Source of the DNA: a virus
Reading direction: 5' to 3' (one strand)
Length of the DNA: 63,310 bases
Virus record (IMG/VR): IMGVR_UViG_3300006805_000028
Location: 1-63,310 of that record
Shown here: positions 53,278 through 60,635 of the stretch, one piece after another
How positions within the stretch are numbered: the stretch's first letter is position 1
Layout of the letters: each line of letters opens with the position of its first letter
Position numbers and translations under genes: made by a program
The notes under the pieces: generated by a model
Seen by the model: the letters and a program-made list of their open reading frames with translations, nothing else
Databases searched by the model: none
Told to the model about the DNA's origin: nothing

Positions 53278-54182
53278 AAATTCTAATACTAATCTTAGCT
53301 ATACTGTCATTTAACTGCAACGCAGATCAATATACCAAAAACATAAATGTCATCGTGTCATTGGGCGCCGGCTCAATAGTAGATACTACTTGCAGAAAGA
53401 TATTTGAAATATATGATCAACTGAATAACACAAATACAGTGATTACTAATATGGCAGGTGCCGACCATATGGTTGCGCATAAGCATTTCATTACGTTAAC
53501 TGAGCCTAGCATTCTATGTGCTGGTACTAGTGTGGGTGGATTGAATCAATTTAAAAATCCTACTATCAGCCCTGCTACTGACACCCTTAAACCTGTAATC
53601 AATTTGTTCTCTAGTACGTTCTTGATTCTAGCTCCTGTTACAGGCGCTGGCTCGGTCGAAGAATTAATAAGCAATAGCAAAAGAACGGGTAAGAGTATAC
53701 TAGTCGGAGCCCCCACAACCAACACCGCTGCTGCATTTACTTATATTCTAGATAAAACTAACAGCAACTACGAAGTTGTGGTCTTTCGAAAACCATCAGA
53801 TGCGGTTGCGGCACTGAGAGAAGGTGCGATTGATGTGTATGTAGATGGTGGATCACTGAATCAGTTAATTGATACTGCTAAGGCTAAAGAAATAGCACAT
53901 ATTATGGCTGGAGCTTCTAGAAATGAGTCGGTAAATTTACGCAATAAATATACTGAAATCGACCCACTAATGACTAAAATCATGTTGCACGTTAAGAGTG
54001 ATGTTCCTGATAGTGAAATCGCTATATTGAACGCACGGGTTAACTCTGCTATGAATTCAACTCAATTTAAATCTTATGCTAAGGATCGAATGAGCATACA
54101 TACTATTACTAATGGGACTGTTAAGCAAGCTGAACAGACTCTACTCAATCTAAGGAATTATCTAAAAAATGTTCGTAATTAA
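53274..54182 (+). CDS. TctC/Bug-type periplasmic solute-binding protein
   Basis: A 302-residue protein with an N-terminal signal peptide (MKILILILAILSFNCNA, probable cleavage near residue 17). The mature part resembles the substrate-receptor subunit of the tripartite tricarboxylate transporter (TctC/Bug): VIVSLGAGSIVDTTCRKI stands where these proteins have a glycine-rich ligand loop, followed by ASRNES and a C-terminal helical region. Known members bind small carboxylates in the periplasm. No membrane subunits (TctA/TctB) are in the window, so it would depend on a host transporter or act alone. It starts with an ATGA overlap and is co-transcribed with the sugar genes. A host-derived acquisition is plausible. 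Confidence 0.7.
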   Translation: MKILILILAILSFNCNADQYTKNINVIVSLGAGSIVDTTCRKIFEIYDQLNNTNTVITNMAGADHMVAHKHFITLTEPSILCAGTSVGGLNQFKNPTISPATDTLKPVINLFSSTFLILAPVTGAGSVEELISNSKRTGKSILVGAPTTNTAAAFTYILDKTNSNYEVVVFRKPSDAVAALREGAIDVYVDGGSLNQLIDTAKAKEIAHIMAGASRNESVNLRNKYTEIDPLMTKIMLHVKSDVPDSEIAILNARVNSAMNSTQFKSYAKDRMSIHTITNGTVKQAEQTLLNLRNYLKNVRN

Positions 54183-54267
54183 CTTCTTCAAGAATCTCAT
54201 GCGTGAGTACAAGTATCGAAAACGCCTAAAAGAAATGCGTAAAAAAGATCCATTCATCTACAAATGA
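54169..54267 (+). CDS. Very small basic protein, 32 residues
   Basis: The frame starts at the ATG at 54169 inside the end of the TctC-like gene and reads MFVINFFKNLMREYKYRKR..., ending in DPFIYK. The stop overlaps the carbamoyltransferase ATG as ATGA, matching the coupling used throughout this operon. It is a basic amphipathic helix after a short hydrophobic start. It may only serve to couple translation of the flanking genes. Confidence 0.55.
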   Translation: MFVINFFKNLMREYKYRKRLKEMRKKDPFIYK

Positions 54268-55757
54268 ATTACATAGGGATTAGCTCTGGGTTCCATGATG
54301 CTGCCATCAGTGTCGTGAATAGTTACGGGGAAATTATATTTGCAGGGCATAGTGAACGGTACAGTAACTTTAAACATGACTCGCACTTATGTTTGCCTCT
54401 AATCACTGATGCAAAATCATATATGGATAGTGATGACTATGAAGTTCATTACTATGAAAGACCTTGGCTCAAGTACTTACGTCAACTACGTGCAGGAGAA
54501 CCCACTTGCATTGCAAACATATCAGTCAAAAATGTTATCGGTAGAAGTACTATTAAATATCAGTTAGGTAACAAGACTGTTCATACTCATAATCATCATT
54601 TAAGTCATGCTGCTGCTGGCTTTCAAACCAGTCCCTTTGATGACGCTACTGTTGTTATCATTGATGCCATTGGAGAGTTTGACACTATCAGTATATGGGA
54701 TGCTTCATATGATGAGGACACCGGACGTGCTGAATATAAAAAGGTATGGGGACAAACTTATCCTGACAGTATAGGACTATTCTATAGTGCAATGACTGCT
54801 AGAGTGGGACTACGCCCACTAGATGAAGAATATATTTTAATGGGTATGGCAGCATATGGCCAGTCACGTCACTCGGGTGAAATCTATGACACTCTTGTTG
54901 CATCAGCAAGAGAGTTACGATTCGATAAAAACTTGCACATAGGAGTACCCGACAACTTCTTAGAGGGTGCAAACAACATGGATATTGCTACTAGTACACA
55001 AATTGTTACAGAGCATTTGATCCAGCATGTCATTAGTAAGGCCCGTATGTTAGGCAAGAGTAAGAATCTTGTATATGGTGGCGGTGTAACACTAAACTGT
55101 TTAGCTAATAGATTACTAGGAAATTACTATGATAACATTTGGATCATGCCAAATCCGGGCGATGCAGGCTCTAGTCTCGGTGCAGCATGTCTTGGGTACA
55201 AGTATAAAGTTAATTGGAATGATGCTTATCTTGGGCATGACATTGTTGGGAACTATCCTGTTAATAGTTTACTTGATGTGTTACTTACTGACCGCATCGT
55301 TGGTGTCGCATCAGGTCGCGCAGAGTTCGGCCCGAGAGCATTGGGAAACAGAAGTCTCCTTGCAGACCCTAGAGGTAGTGAAATTAAGGATAAAGTAAAT
55401 GAAATCAAACGTAGACAAAAATTCAGACCATTTGCGCCGGTCATTCTGGAAGAGTATGCTGATAATTATTTCAGCATGCCTGATGGCTGGGATAATAGTA
55501 GGTATATGCAAGTCATCAGTACTTGTAGGCATCCTGACTTATTTCCTGCTATCGTGCATCATGATGGGACTAGTCGTGTCCAAACTGTCCCAAAAGATGG
55601 AAGCGGAATTAGAGAACTCCTTGAAAAGTGGTTCGTCTTGACAGGATGCCCTATGCTGCTTAACACTAGCTTGAATGTTAGGGGTGAACCAATGGTTAAT
55701 GATCGGGCAGATGCAGACAGATTTGAACAATTGTATGGGGTCAAGGTTTTATCGTGA
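54264..55757 (+). CDS. Carbamoyltransferase (NodU/CmcH/TobZ family)
   Basis: A 497-residue protein. It has the N-terminal SSGFHDAA (7-14), ERYSNFKHD (31-39), and the family's metal/active-site motif HHLSHAA at 111-117. Later there are YGGGVTLNCLAN and FGPRALGNRSLLADPR, and a C-terminal RPFAPVILEE and TSLNVRGEP, all typical of O-carbamoyltransferases. These enzymes use carbamoyl phosphate and ATP to add carbamoyl groups to sugar hydroxyls. Related genes occur in marine T4-like phages. The family is firm; the acceptor is unknown, with a phage or host glycan the obvious candidate. It overlaps the next gene as GTGA. Confidence 0.92.
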   Translation: MNYIGISSGFHDAAISVVNSYGEIIFAGHSERYSNFKHDSHLCLPLITDAKSYMDSDDYEVHYYERPWLKYLRQLRAGEPTCIANISVKNVIGRSTIKYQLGNKTVHTHNHHLSHAAAGFQTSPFDDATVVIIDAIGEFDTISIWDASYDEDTGRAEYKKVWGQTYPDSIGLFYSAMTARVGLRPLDEEYILMGMAAYGQSRHSGEIYDTLVASARELRFDKNLHIGVPDNFLEGANNMDIATSTQIVTEHLIQHVISKARMLGKSKNLVYGGGVTLNCLANRLLGNYYDNIWIMPNPGDAGSSLGAACLGYKYKVNWNDAYLGHDIVGNYPVNSLLDVLLTDRIVGVASGRAEFGPRALGNRSLLADPRGSEIKDKVNEIKRRQKFRPFAPVILEEYADNYFSMPDGWDNSRYMQVISTCRHPDLFPAIVHHDGTSRVQTVPKDGSGIRELLEKWFVLTGCPMLLNTSLNVRGEPMVNDRADADRFEQLYGVKVLS

Positions 55758-55930
55758 CTGAAATTCATGCACGTACTATTGCTAGGACAATTTCATATAG
55801 AATAGTTGCATTACTAATCACTGCACTATGGACAGGGTTAGGTGAAGCGGTAGCAATTCACATTGTATTAGCGATAGTTCAATATCTCATTGAGAGGTTA
55901 TGGCTAAAGATTCAATGGGGCAAATACTGA
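55754..55930 (+). CDS. DUF2061-like small membrane protein
   Basis: A 58-residue frame starting at GTG 55754, which overlaps the carbamoyltransferase stop as GTGA. It reads MTEIHARTIARTISYRIVAL, has two hydrophobic helices, and ends with ERLWLKIQWGKY. The RTISYR start and the ERLW...WG end match the DUF2061 pattern of small predicted membrane proteins. Function is unknown. The GTG start, coupling and family-like ends support a real gene. Confidence 0.75.
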   Translation: MTEIHARTIARTISYRIVALLITALWTGLGEAVAIHIVLAIVQYLIERLWLKIQWGKY

Positions 55931-55943
55931 CATAAGTATATGC

Positions 55944-58900
55944 ATGTTAAGAGATGTATTTTACTTCGGCAACAAGCCACACGCACACCCGAGAGAGCAA
56001 CATGCAACTGACTTAGCACACGCTAGGTCATTATCCACTACAGAGCATTTCTGGGTAATTACTGAATGCAGTGATTATCAAAATTTTGATTGGGATTGGG
56101 ATTTTGAGTTCTTGCCCGACGAAGATGCATGGACAAGTGATTTCAACAATGTGTGGCCTAGTGAGTTTGACAAAGATAGTGGAACTTGGCTTTGCACTGA
56201 ACTAGACGTAGATACATTTATCTATCGTACTGACGTTTCCCCAATCAAACTAAAGAATCAATCTTGGAAGTTCTTATCACCGATTGATATGTCAAGCATT
56301 GATGTATTGTGGAGACCTGACCCTAATGAGTCGCCCTACATCTACACTTGGGGTAATAAGCATGTACCGGCTGAGGTTGAACCGACGCTAGAGTATCATG
56401 TTAAAACCGCAACCGATAGAAAGTACATGGGCAATGTACAAGTTTTTCCTCAATGGGATAGATGGACTGAATCAATTAAAGTAGACAAAGCTACGTTTGA
56501 TTTTACTTGGAGACCTGATCCAACTAGTCCTCCTTATATCTATGTATGGGGTAACAAATACGATGCAGCAGAAATTAAACCAACAGTAGAATATAAAGTC
56601 CCCGGCGCTACTGAAAAGAAGTATATGGGCATCGTAGACTTAGAGCCTGAATGGGATAGATGGAACGAGTTTATCAAAGTAGACAAAACTACGTTTGATA
56701 TGAGTTGGAGACCTGATCCTAACTTACATGAGCCACCTTACGTTTACGTATGGGGCAACATATATGACCCGGCAGAAGTCAAGCCTACTATACAGTACCT
56801 AGTTCCTGGAGCTACAGAAGTAAAGTACATGGGTACAGTAGACTTAGCACCTGAATGGGATAGATGGACTGAACATCTACTAGTAGATAGAACAACTTTT
56901 GACTTTAGCTGGAGACCTGATCCTAACTTACATGAGCCTCCGTATATTTACGTATGGGGTAACAAGTTTCATTCAGCAGAACAGAAAACAACAATTGAGT
57001 ATATCGTCCCAGGAGCAACTGAAAAGAAGTACATGGGCATTGCTGACTTAGCACCTGAATGGGATAGATGGAATGAGTTAATAGCAGTAGACAAGAATAG
57101 TTTTGACTTTAGATGGAGACCCGATCCTAATTTACATGAGCCACCTCTTGTGTATGTGTTTGGTAACAAATGGAATGATAGTAAGACAGAACCTACCCTT
57201 GAGTATGTTGTACCGGGGGCTACTATCAAAAAGTACATGGATTATCCTGTTGCTCTACCTAAGATTGATATGTCATTGTGGACAGTGAACAACAGTGAAG
57301 ACTTACAGACATTTGATTTCAGTTGGAGACCCAATCCACATAGTCAACCTCAAATTTATCAATGGGTGAACAACGGCCCTAGATATACTCAACCAGCTGC
57401 GACTGAAGTAGTGTTGATGGAGTATGAAGATAGTAATCGTGAGGGAATTGTCAATCGTTACTCTATTAAAACGACACTAGAAGAACTGATTAATGAACAC
57501 CCAGATGAAGTCTTCTGGGTATTGAACCCCGACTTGACTTATGATAAGTTTGATTTTAGTTGGAGACCCACTAACGAGAACTTCCGCCATATCAACACGT
57601 TTGGTAATGAGTTCAGTAAGAATACACAGACATACTATATCAACGGACCTATGTACAAACTAGGTCACCGTGAAATAAACTATGTAGTAGATCAAACAGT
57701 GGCTATTGAAACTAATTTAAGCATGTTCTACATTGATCGGGGTAACGGCGGTGATAGATATGACGCACTGAAAATACGTTATCCTCAACTACAAAAGACT
57801 CGCTATTTAAATAGCTGGGTAGAAACTATCCAACGTTGTTGCAACAAGAGTGAGTCTAAACTATTCTGGGTAGTAAACAGTGAACTTGAATACGGTGGGT
57901 TTATGTTTGACTTCTATCCTAGCCCGTGGCAGATGGATATGGTTCATGTGTTTGGAACTCAATGGAGTCATTGGGGAAATACTTACCTAGTGAACAAGGA
58001 CACGTTTGAAGAATCTACAAAGTATGTGAAGGTCATTGAACATTTGAACATATTGAACTTTGTTAAGACTAAGAGAGCACAAGCAGTTGAAGTGTTATAC
58101 GATATCGTCTACATCGACCATAGTAATCTGTCTGACACAGACCTCAGTGATATCACCCATGAGGGAAGATTGATTGTTAAGTACGATACTAGCTATTTGG
58201 ACACGCTGAAAACAATAGTAAAGTCATTACCAGTTAAGAAGGAACATTATGTTTGGGTTGTCAGTACCATCTGTGAATACTTTCAGTTTGACTTTACTTA
58301 TATGTGTGACCCTTACGCTAAGGATCAATTGCACGTGTTCCCTAGCGATAAGCAAAAGTTCGGGGACACATTCTTAATTGACGTGAACAAATTGCGAACA
58401 TTGATTGATGGTATGGTTGTGCTTGAAGACTATGTGAAAATTAATTACAACCAGCATCAACGGGCAAAACGATTGCCCGCACCTATTTTTATAAATGAAA
58501 AGGATACTCATGTCTCTATTACTGATTTTGATTTTAATTGGCCTTATGCTACGATTCTCTCGGCAGACAACAAAGAAATAAGAGTAACAAACGATGAACC
58601 CATGAGTTTGTGGACTCCTGAAACTAAGAACATAACTGTTCATAGTACCGGCGGAACATATATTACTGTACCAAAAGAAGCTAAAAACTACGTGAAGAAA
58701 GAACTTTATGATTACCCGTATATCAAGCGTGTAGACAAGCTAGTTTATAGTAACCCACTTGACATTGTATTCTTTAGTAACGGCGAAGCTAATGCTGATG
58801 AAAACTACGAGCACCTTTTGTTTATGACAGGTGATTTAGCGAATAGAGTTATCAGAGTAGATGGTATAAACGGTCGCGTGGCAAGTCAACATGCAGCAGC

Positions 58901-59438
58901 TAACGCGAGCAATACGCCTTGGTACTTCTTGGTCAATGCTAAACTTAAGGTTAATGCTAAGTTTGATTTTGATTGGCAACCAGACAGACTACAGATTCCC
59001 AAGCACTATATATTTACTGCAACTAACCCGGTTAACCACTTAGAGTACGGACATCAAGCTATAGTTGCTAATAATAAGAACATTACGCTTAACACTATAG
59101 CTAAAGGTTTAGACTTTACTATGGATGGGGAACATGAAGTTATCAAGCTAAACAGTGGTATAGGTATGTATAATACTAGTGCGTGGGACACATGGCGTAC
59201 TAGTTTCCGTGAAACTTTGAAACTAAAGGCATATACTGAAAAGAACGATGACTTAGAAGCTAAGTTCAGATTAAGTTCATGGTTAAACTTAGGTGACGGT
59301 GATTTTGGAAATGTTAGTATGGATGCAGCACTAGATGCTTGTCGCTACTATGAATCTGTTAACGGCGAATTAGAAAAGCTACGACTTAGTTATGACTGGG
59401 CATGGCTGCGCTGCCACTACGATAAACTATATCCATAA
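55944..59438 (+). CDS. 1164-residue repeat protein with a degenerate glycosyltransferase-like C-terminal domain
   Basis: At least five tandem repeats of 66-70 residues lie at residues about 123-461. Each begins WRPDP, continues with YIYVWGNKY and VPGATEKKYMG, and ends PEWDRW followed by a FDF strand. More distant copies (FDFSWRP, FMFDFYPSP, FQFDFTYMC) follow to about residue 880. The C-terminal part, from about 940, aligns segment by segment with the protein at 45081-46028: DIVFFSNGEANADENY, RVDGINGRVASQHAAANASN, and WDTWRTSFRE. Where the short protein has the DGD motif this one has VNAKL, so metal-dependent catalysis looks lost. A scaffold or glycan-binding role is possible. It is the last gene of the accessory block. 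Confidence 0.65.
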   Translation: MLRDVFYFGNKPHAHPREQHATDLAHARSLSTTEHFWVITECSDYQNFDWDWDFEFLPDEDAWTSDFNNVWPSEFDKDSGTWLCTELDVDTFIYRTDVSPIKLKNQSWKFLSPIDMSSIDVLWRPDPNESPYIYTWGNKHVPAEVEPTLEYHVKTATDRKYMGNVQVFPQWDRWTESIKVDKATFDFTWRPDPTSPPYIYVWGNKYDAAEIKPTVEYKVPGATEKKYMGIVDLEPEWDRWNEFIKVDKTTFDMSWRPDPNLHEPPYVYVWGNIYDPAEVKPTIQYLVPGATEVKYMGTVDLAPEWDRWTEHLLVDRTTFDFSWRPDPNLHEPPYIYVWGNKFHSAEQKTTIEYIVPGATEKKYMGIADLAPEWDRWNELIAVDKNSFDFRWRPDPNLHEPPLVYVFGNKWNDSKTEPTLEYVVPGATIKKYMDYPVALPKIDMSLWTVNNSEDLQTFDFSWRPNPHSQPQIYQWVNNGPRYTQPAATEVVLMEYEDSNREGIVNRYSIKTTLEELINEHPDEVFWVLNPDLTYDKFDFSWRPTNENFRHINTFGNEFSKNTQTYYINGPMYKLGHREINYVVDQTVAIETNLSMFYIDRGNGGDRYDALKIRYPQLQKTRYLNSWVETIQRCCNKSESKLFWVVNSELEYGGFMFDFYPSPWQMDMVHVFGTQWSHWGNTYLVNKDTFEESTKYVKVIEHLNILNFVKTKRAQAVEVLYDIVYIDHSNLSDTDLSDITHEGRLIVKYDTSYLDTLKTIVKSLPVKKEHYVWVVSTICEYFQFDFTYMCDPYAKDQLHVFPSDKQKFGDTFLIDVNKLRTLIDGMVVLEDYVKINYNQHQRAKRLPAPIFINEKDTHVSITDFDFNWPYATILSADNKEIRVTNDEPMSLWTPETKNITVHSTGGTYITVPKEAKNYVKKELYDYPYIKRVDKLVYSNPLDIVFFSNGEANADENYEHLLFMTGDLANRVIRVDGINGRVASQHAAANASNTPWYFLVNAKLKVNAKFDFDWQPDRLQIPKHYIFTATNPVNHLEYGHQAIVANNKNITLNTIAKGLDFTMDGEHEVIKLNSGIGMYNTSAWDTWRTSFRETLKLKAYTEKNDDLEAKFRLSSWLNLGDGDFGNVSMDAALDACRYYESVNGELEKLRLSYDWAWLRCHYDKLYP
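56310..57323 (+). repeat. Five tandem coding repeats of 198-210 bases (WRPDP repeats)
   Basis: The TGG codon of each WRPDP or WRPNP starts at 56310, 56508, 56706, 56910, 57114 and 57324, giving periods of 198, 198, 204, 204 and 210 bases. The third to fifth copies also share a HEPP insertion. Copies are most alike in the centre and decay toward the ends. Confidence 0.85.
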
Positions 59439-59472
59439 TATTATCATCATCTGATAAATTTGTAGTACTATA

Positions 59473-59480
59473 GATAAATA
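59473..59480 (+). promoter_or_regulatory. Candidate late promoter for the exported Asn-rich gene (GATAAATA)
   Basis: GATAAATA lies 27 bases before the ATG at 59508 and is flanked by direct repeats of GTAGTAC (59462-59468 and 59481-59487). An AGAGGA ribosome site follows at 59491-59496. Confidence 0.5.
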
Positions 59481-59507
59481 GTAGTACAACAGAGGATGAT
59501 AATAAAA

Positions 59508-60635
59508 ATGAAAAGAATTCTCATTGTCAGCGCCGTCATGGCTATGGCAATAACCACCCAAGCTCAGACAACATACGATTCAAAAACCCTAGTTGATACT
59601 AATAGCACTAGTACCAGCACGGTTAACACCAACAACGTTAACTCGGGTACAGTGACCAACATCAATCAAACGACAGTTGGTAGCACTAGTACTAATACTA
59701 ACAACAATAATAACGTTAGTACAGGTTCAATGACTAACAACAATAACAACGTTAATAGCGGTAGTATGACGTACAACAATAACAATGTTAACACTGGCAC
59801 AACTACTAGTAATAACAACAACGTTAATACCAATGTTAATAGCGGTAGTATGACGTACAACAATAACAACGTTAACACTGGCACAACTACTAGTAATAGC
59901 AACAACGTTAATGCTAGTACCAATGTCAACACAAACAACAACGTTAACAGCGGGTCAATGACATACACTAACAATAATGTTAATAGTGGATCAATGACTA
60001 ATAACAATGTTAATTCGTCAACGGCTACTACTTCAAATACTAACAACAATATTAACAGCGGTACAATGACTAATAACAATAACAATGTTACGGCCACTAC
60101 TGCTGCAACGACCAACGCAAATACGAATAATAACGTGAACACTGGTAACATGACAAATAACAATGTCAACAGTGGCGACATGACCAACCGTAATATTAAC
60201 GAGTCTACTATTACACAAAAAATCATTCAGCCACCGCCAACAGCAGTTGCGCCTGCAATGATGAGTGGTGGCAATGCTGACCTATGCACCACAGGCACAA
60301 GTGGAAGTGTACAAACACAAATCTTTGGTGTTTCAACTGGTGGTACAGTGCGTGATATGAATTGCGAACGACTAAAATTATCTAAGACCTTATACGACAT
60401 GGGCATGAAGGTAGCAGCAGTTGCTACTATGTGTCAAGACCGTAGAGTATTTGACGCTATGCTAGCGGCTGGTACCCCTTGCCCGTACGAAGGCAAAATT
60501 GGTGAAGCAGCTAAAACACAATGGGAAGCTAACCCAGAAAAGTTACCTAAAATAGATGAGGCAAAAGATGATGACACTGCTAAGAAAATCGGCTTGGGCG
60601 CTTTGCTTGGCGCTGCTGTTTTCAAATTATTCTAA
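59508..60635 (+). CDS. Exported Asn-rich repeat protein
   Basis: A 375-residue protein with a signal peptide (MKRILIVSAVMAMAITTQAQ). Residues about 30-230 are built from irregular repeats of NNNNVNSGSM and NVNTGTTTS type and are almost free of charge and hydrophobic residues. A small conserved C-terminal domain of about 115 residues holds four or five cysteines (DLCTTG, MNCERL, MCQDRR, TPCPYEG). The ATG at 59496 is also in frame but overlaps the ribosome site; 59508 fits better. It may be a secreted or virion-attached flexible fibre. The last 68 bases also encode the signal peptide of the next gene in another frame. Confidence 0.65.
   Translation: MKRILIVSAVMAMAITTQAQTTYDSKTLVDTNSTSTSTVNTNNVNSGTVTNINQTTVGSTSTNTNNNNNVSTGSMTNNNNNVNSGSMTYNNNNVNTGTTTSNNNNVNTNVNSGSMTYNNNNVNTGTTTSNSNNVNASTNVNTNNNVNSGSMTYTNNNVNSGSMTNNNVNSSTATTSNTNNNINSGTMTNNNNNVTATTAATTNANTNNNVNTGNMTNNNVNSGDMTNRNINESTITQKIIQPPPTAVAPAMMSGGNADLCTTGTSGSVQTQIFGVSTGGTVRDMNCERLKLSKTLYDMGMKVAAVATMCQDRRVFDAMLAAGTPCPYEGKIGEAAKTQWEANPEKLPKIDEAKDDDTAKKIGLGALLGAAVFKLF
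59690..60190 (+). repeat. Irregular AAT/AAC-rich coding repeats
   Basis: Blocks of AACAATAACAAC with GTTAATAGCGG or GTTAACACTGG recur many times. One block of about 70-80 bases around 59757-59820 is repeated almost exactly at about 59841-59895. The pattern is prone to slippage and copy-number change. Confidence 0.75.

Noticed and set aside
59666-60226. A leucine-rich minus-strand frame opposite the Asn-rich repeats
   Set aside because: It is the antisense of AAC/AAT repeats; the signal peptide and conserved C terminus of the plus-strand gene show which strand is coding.
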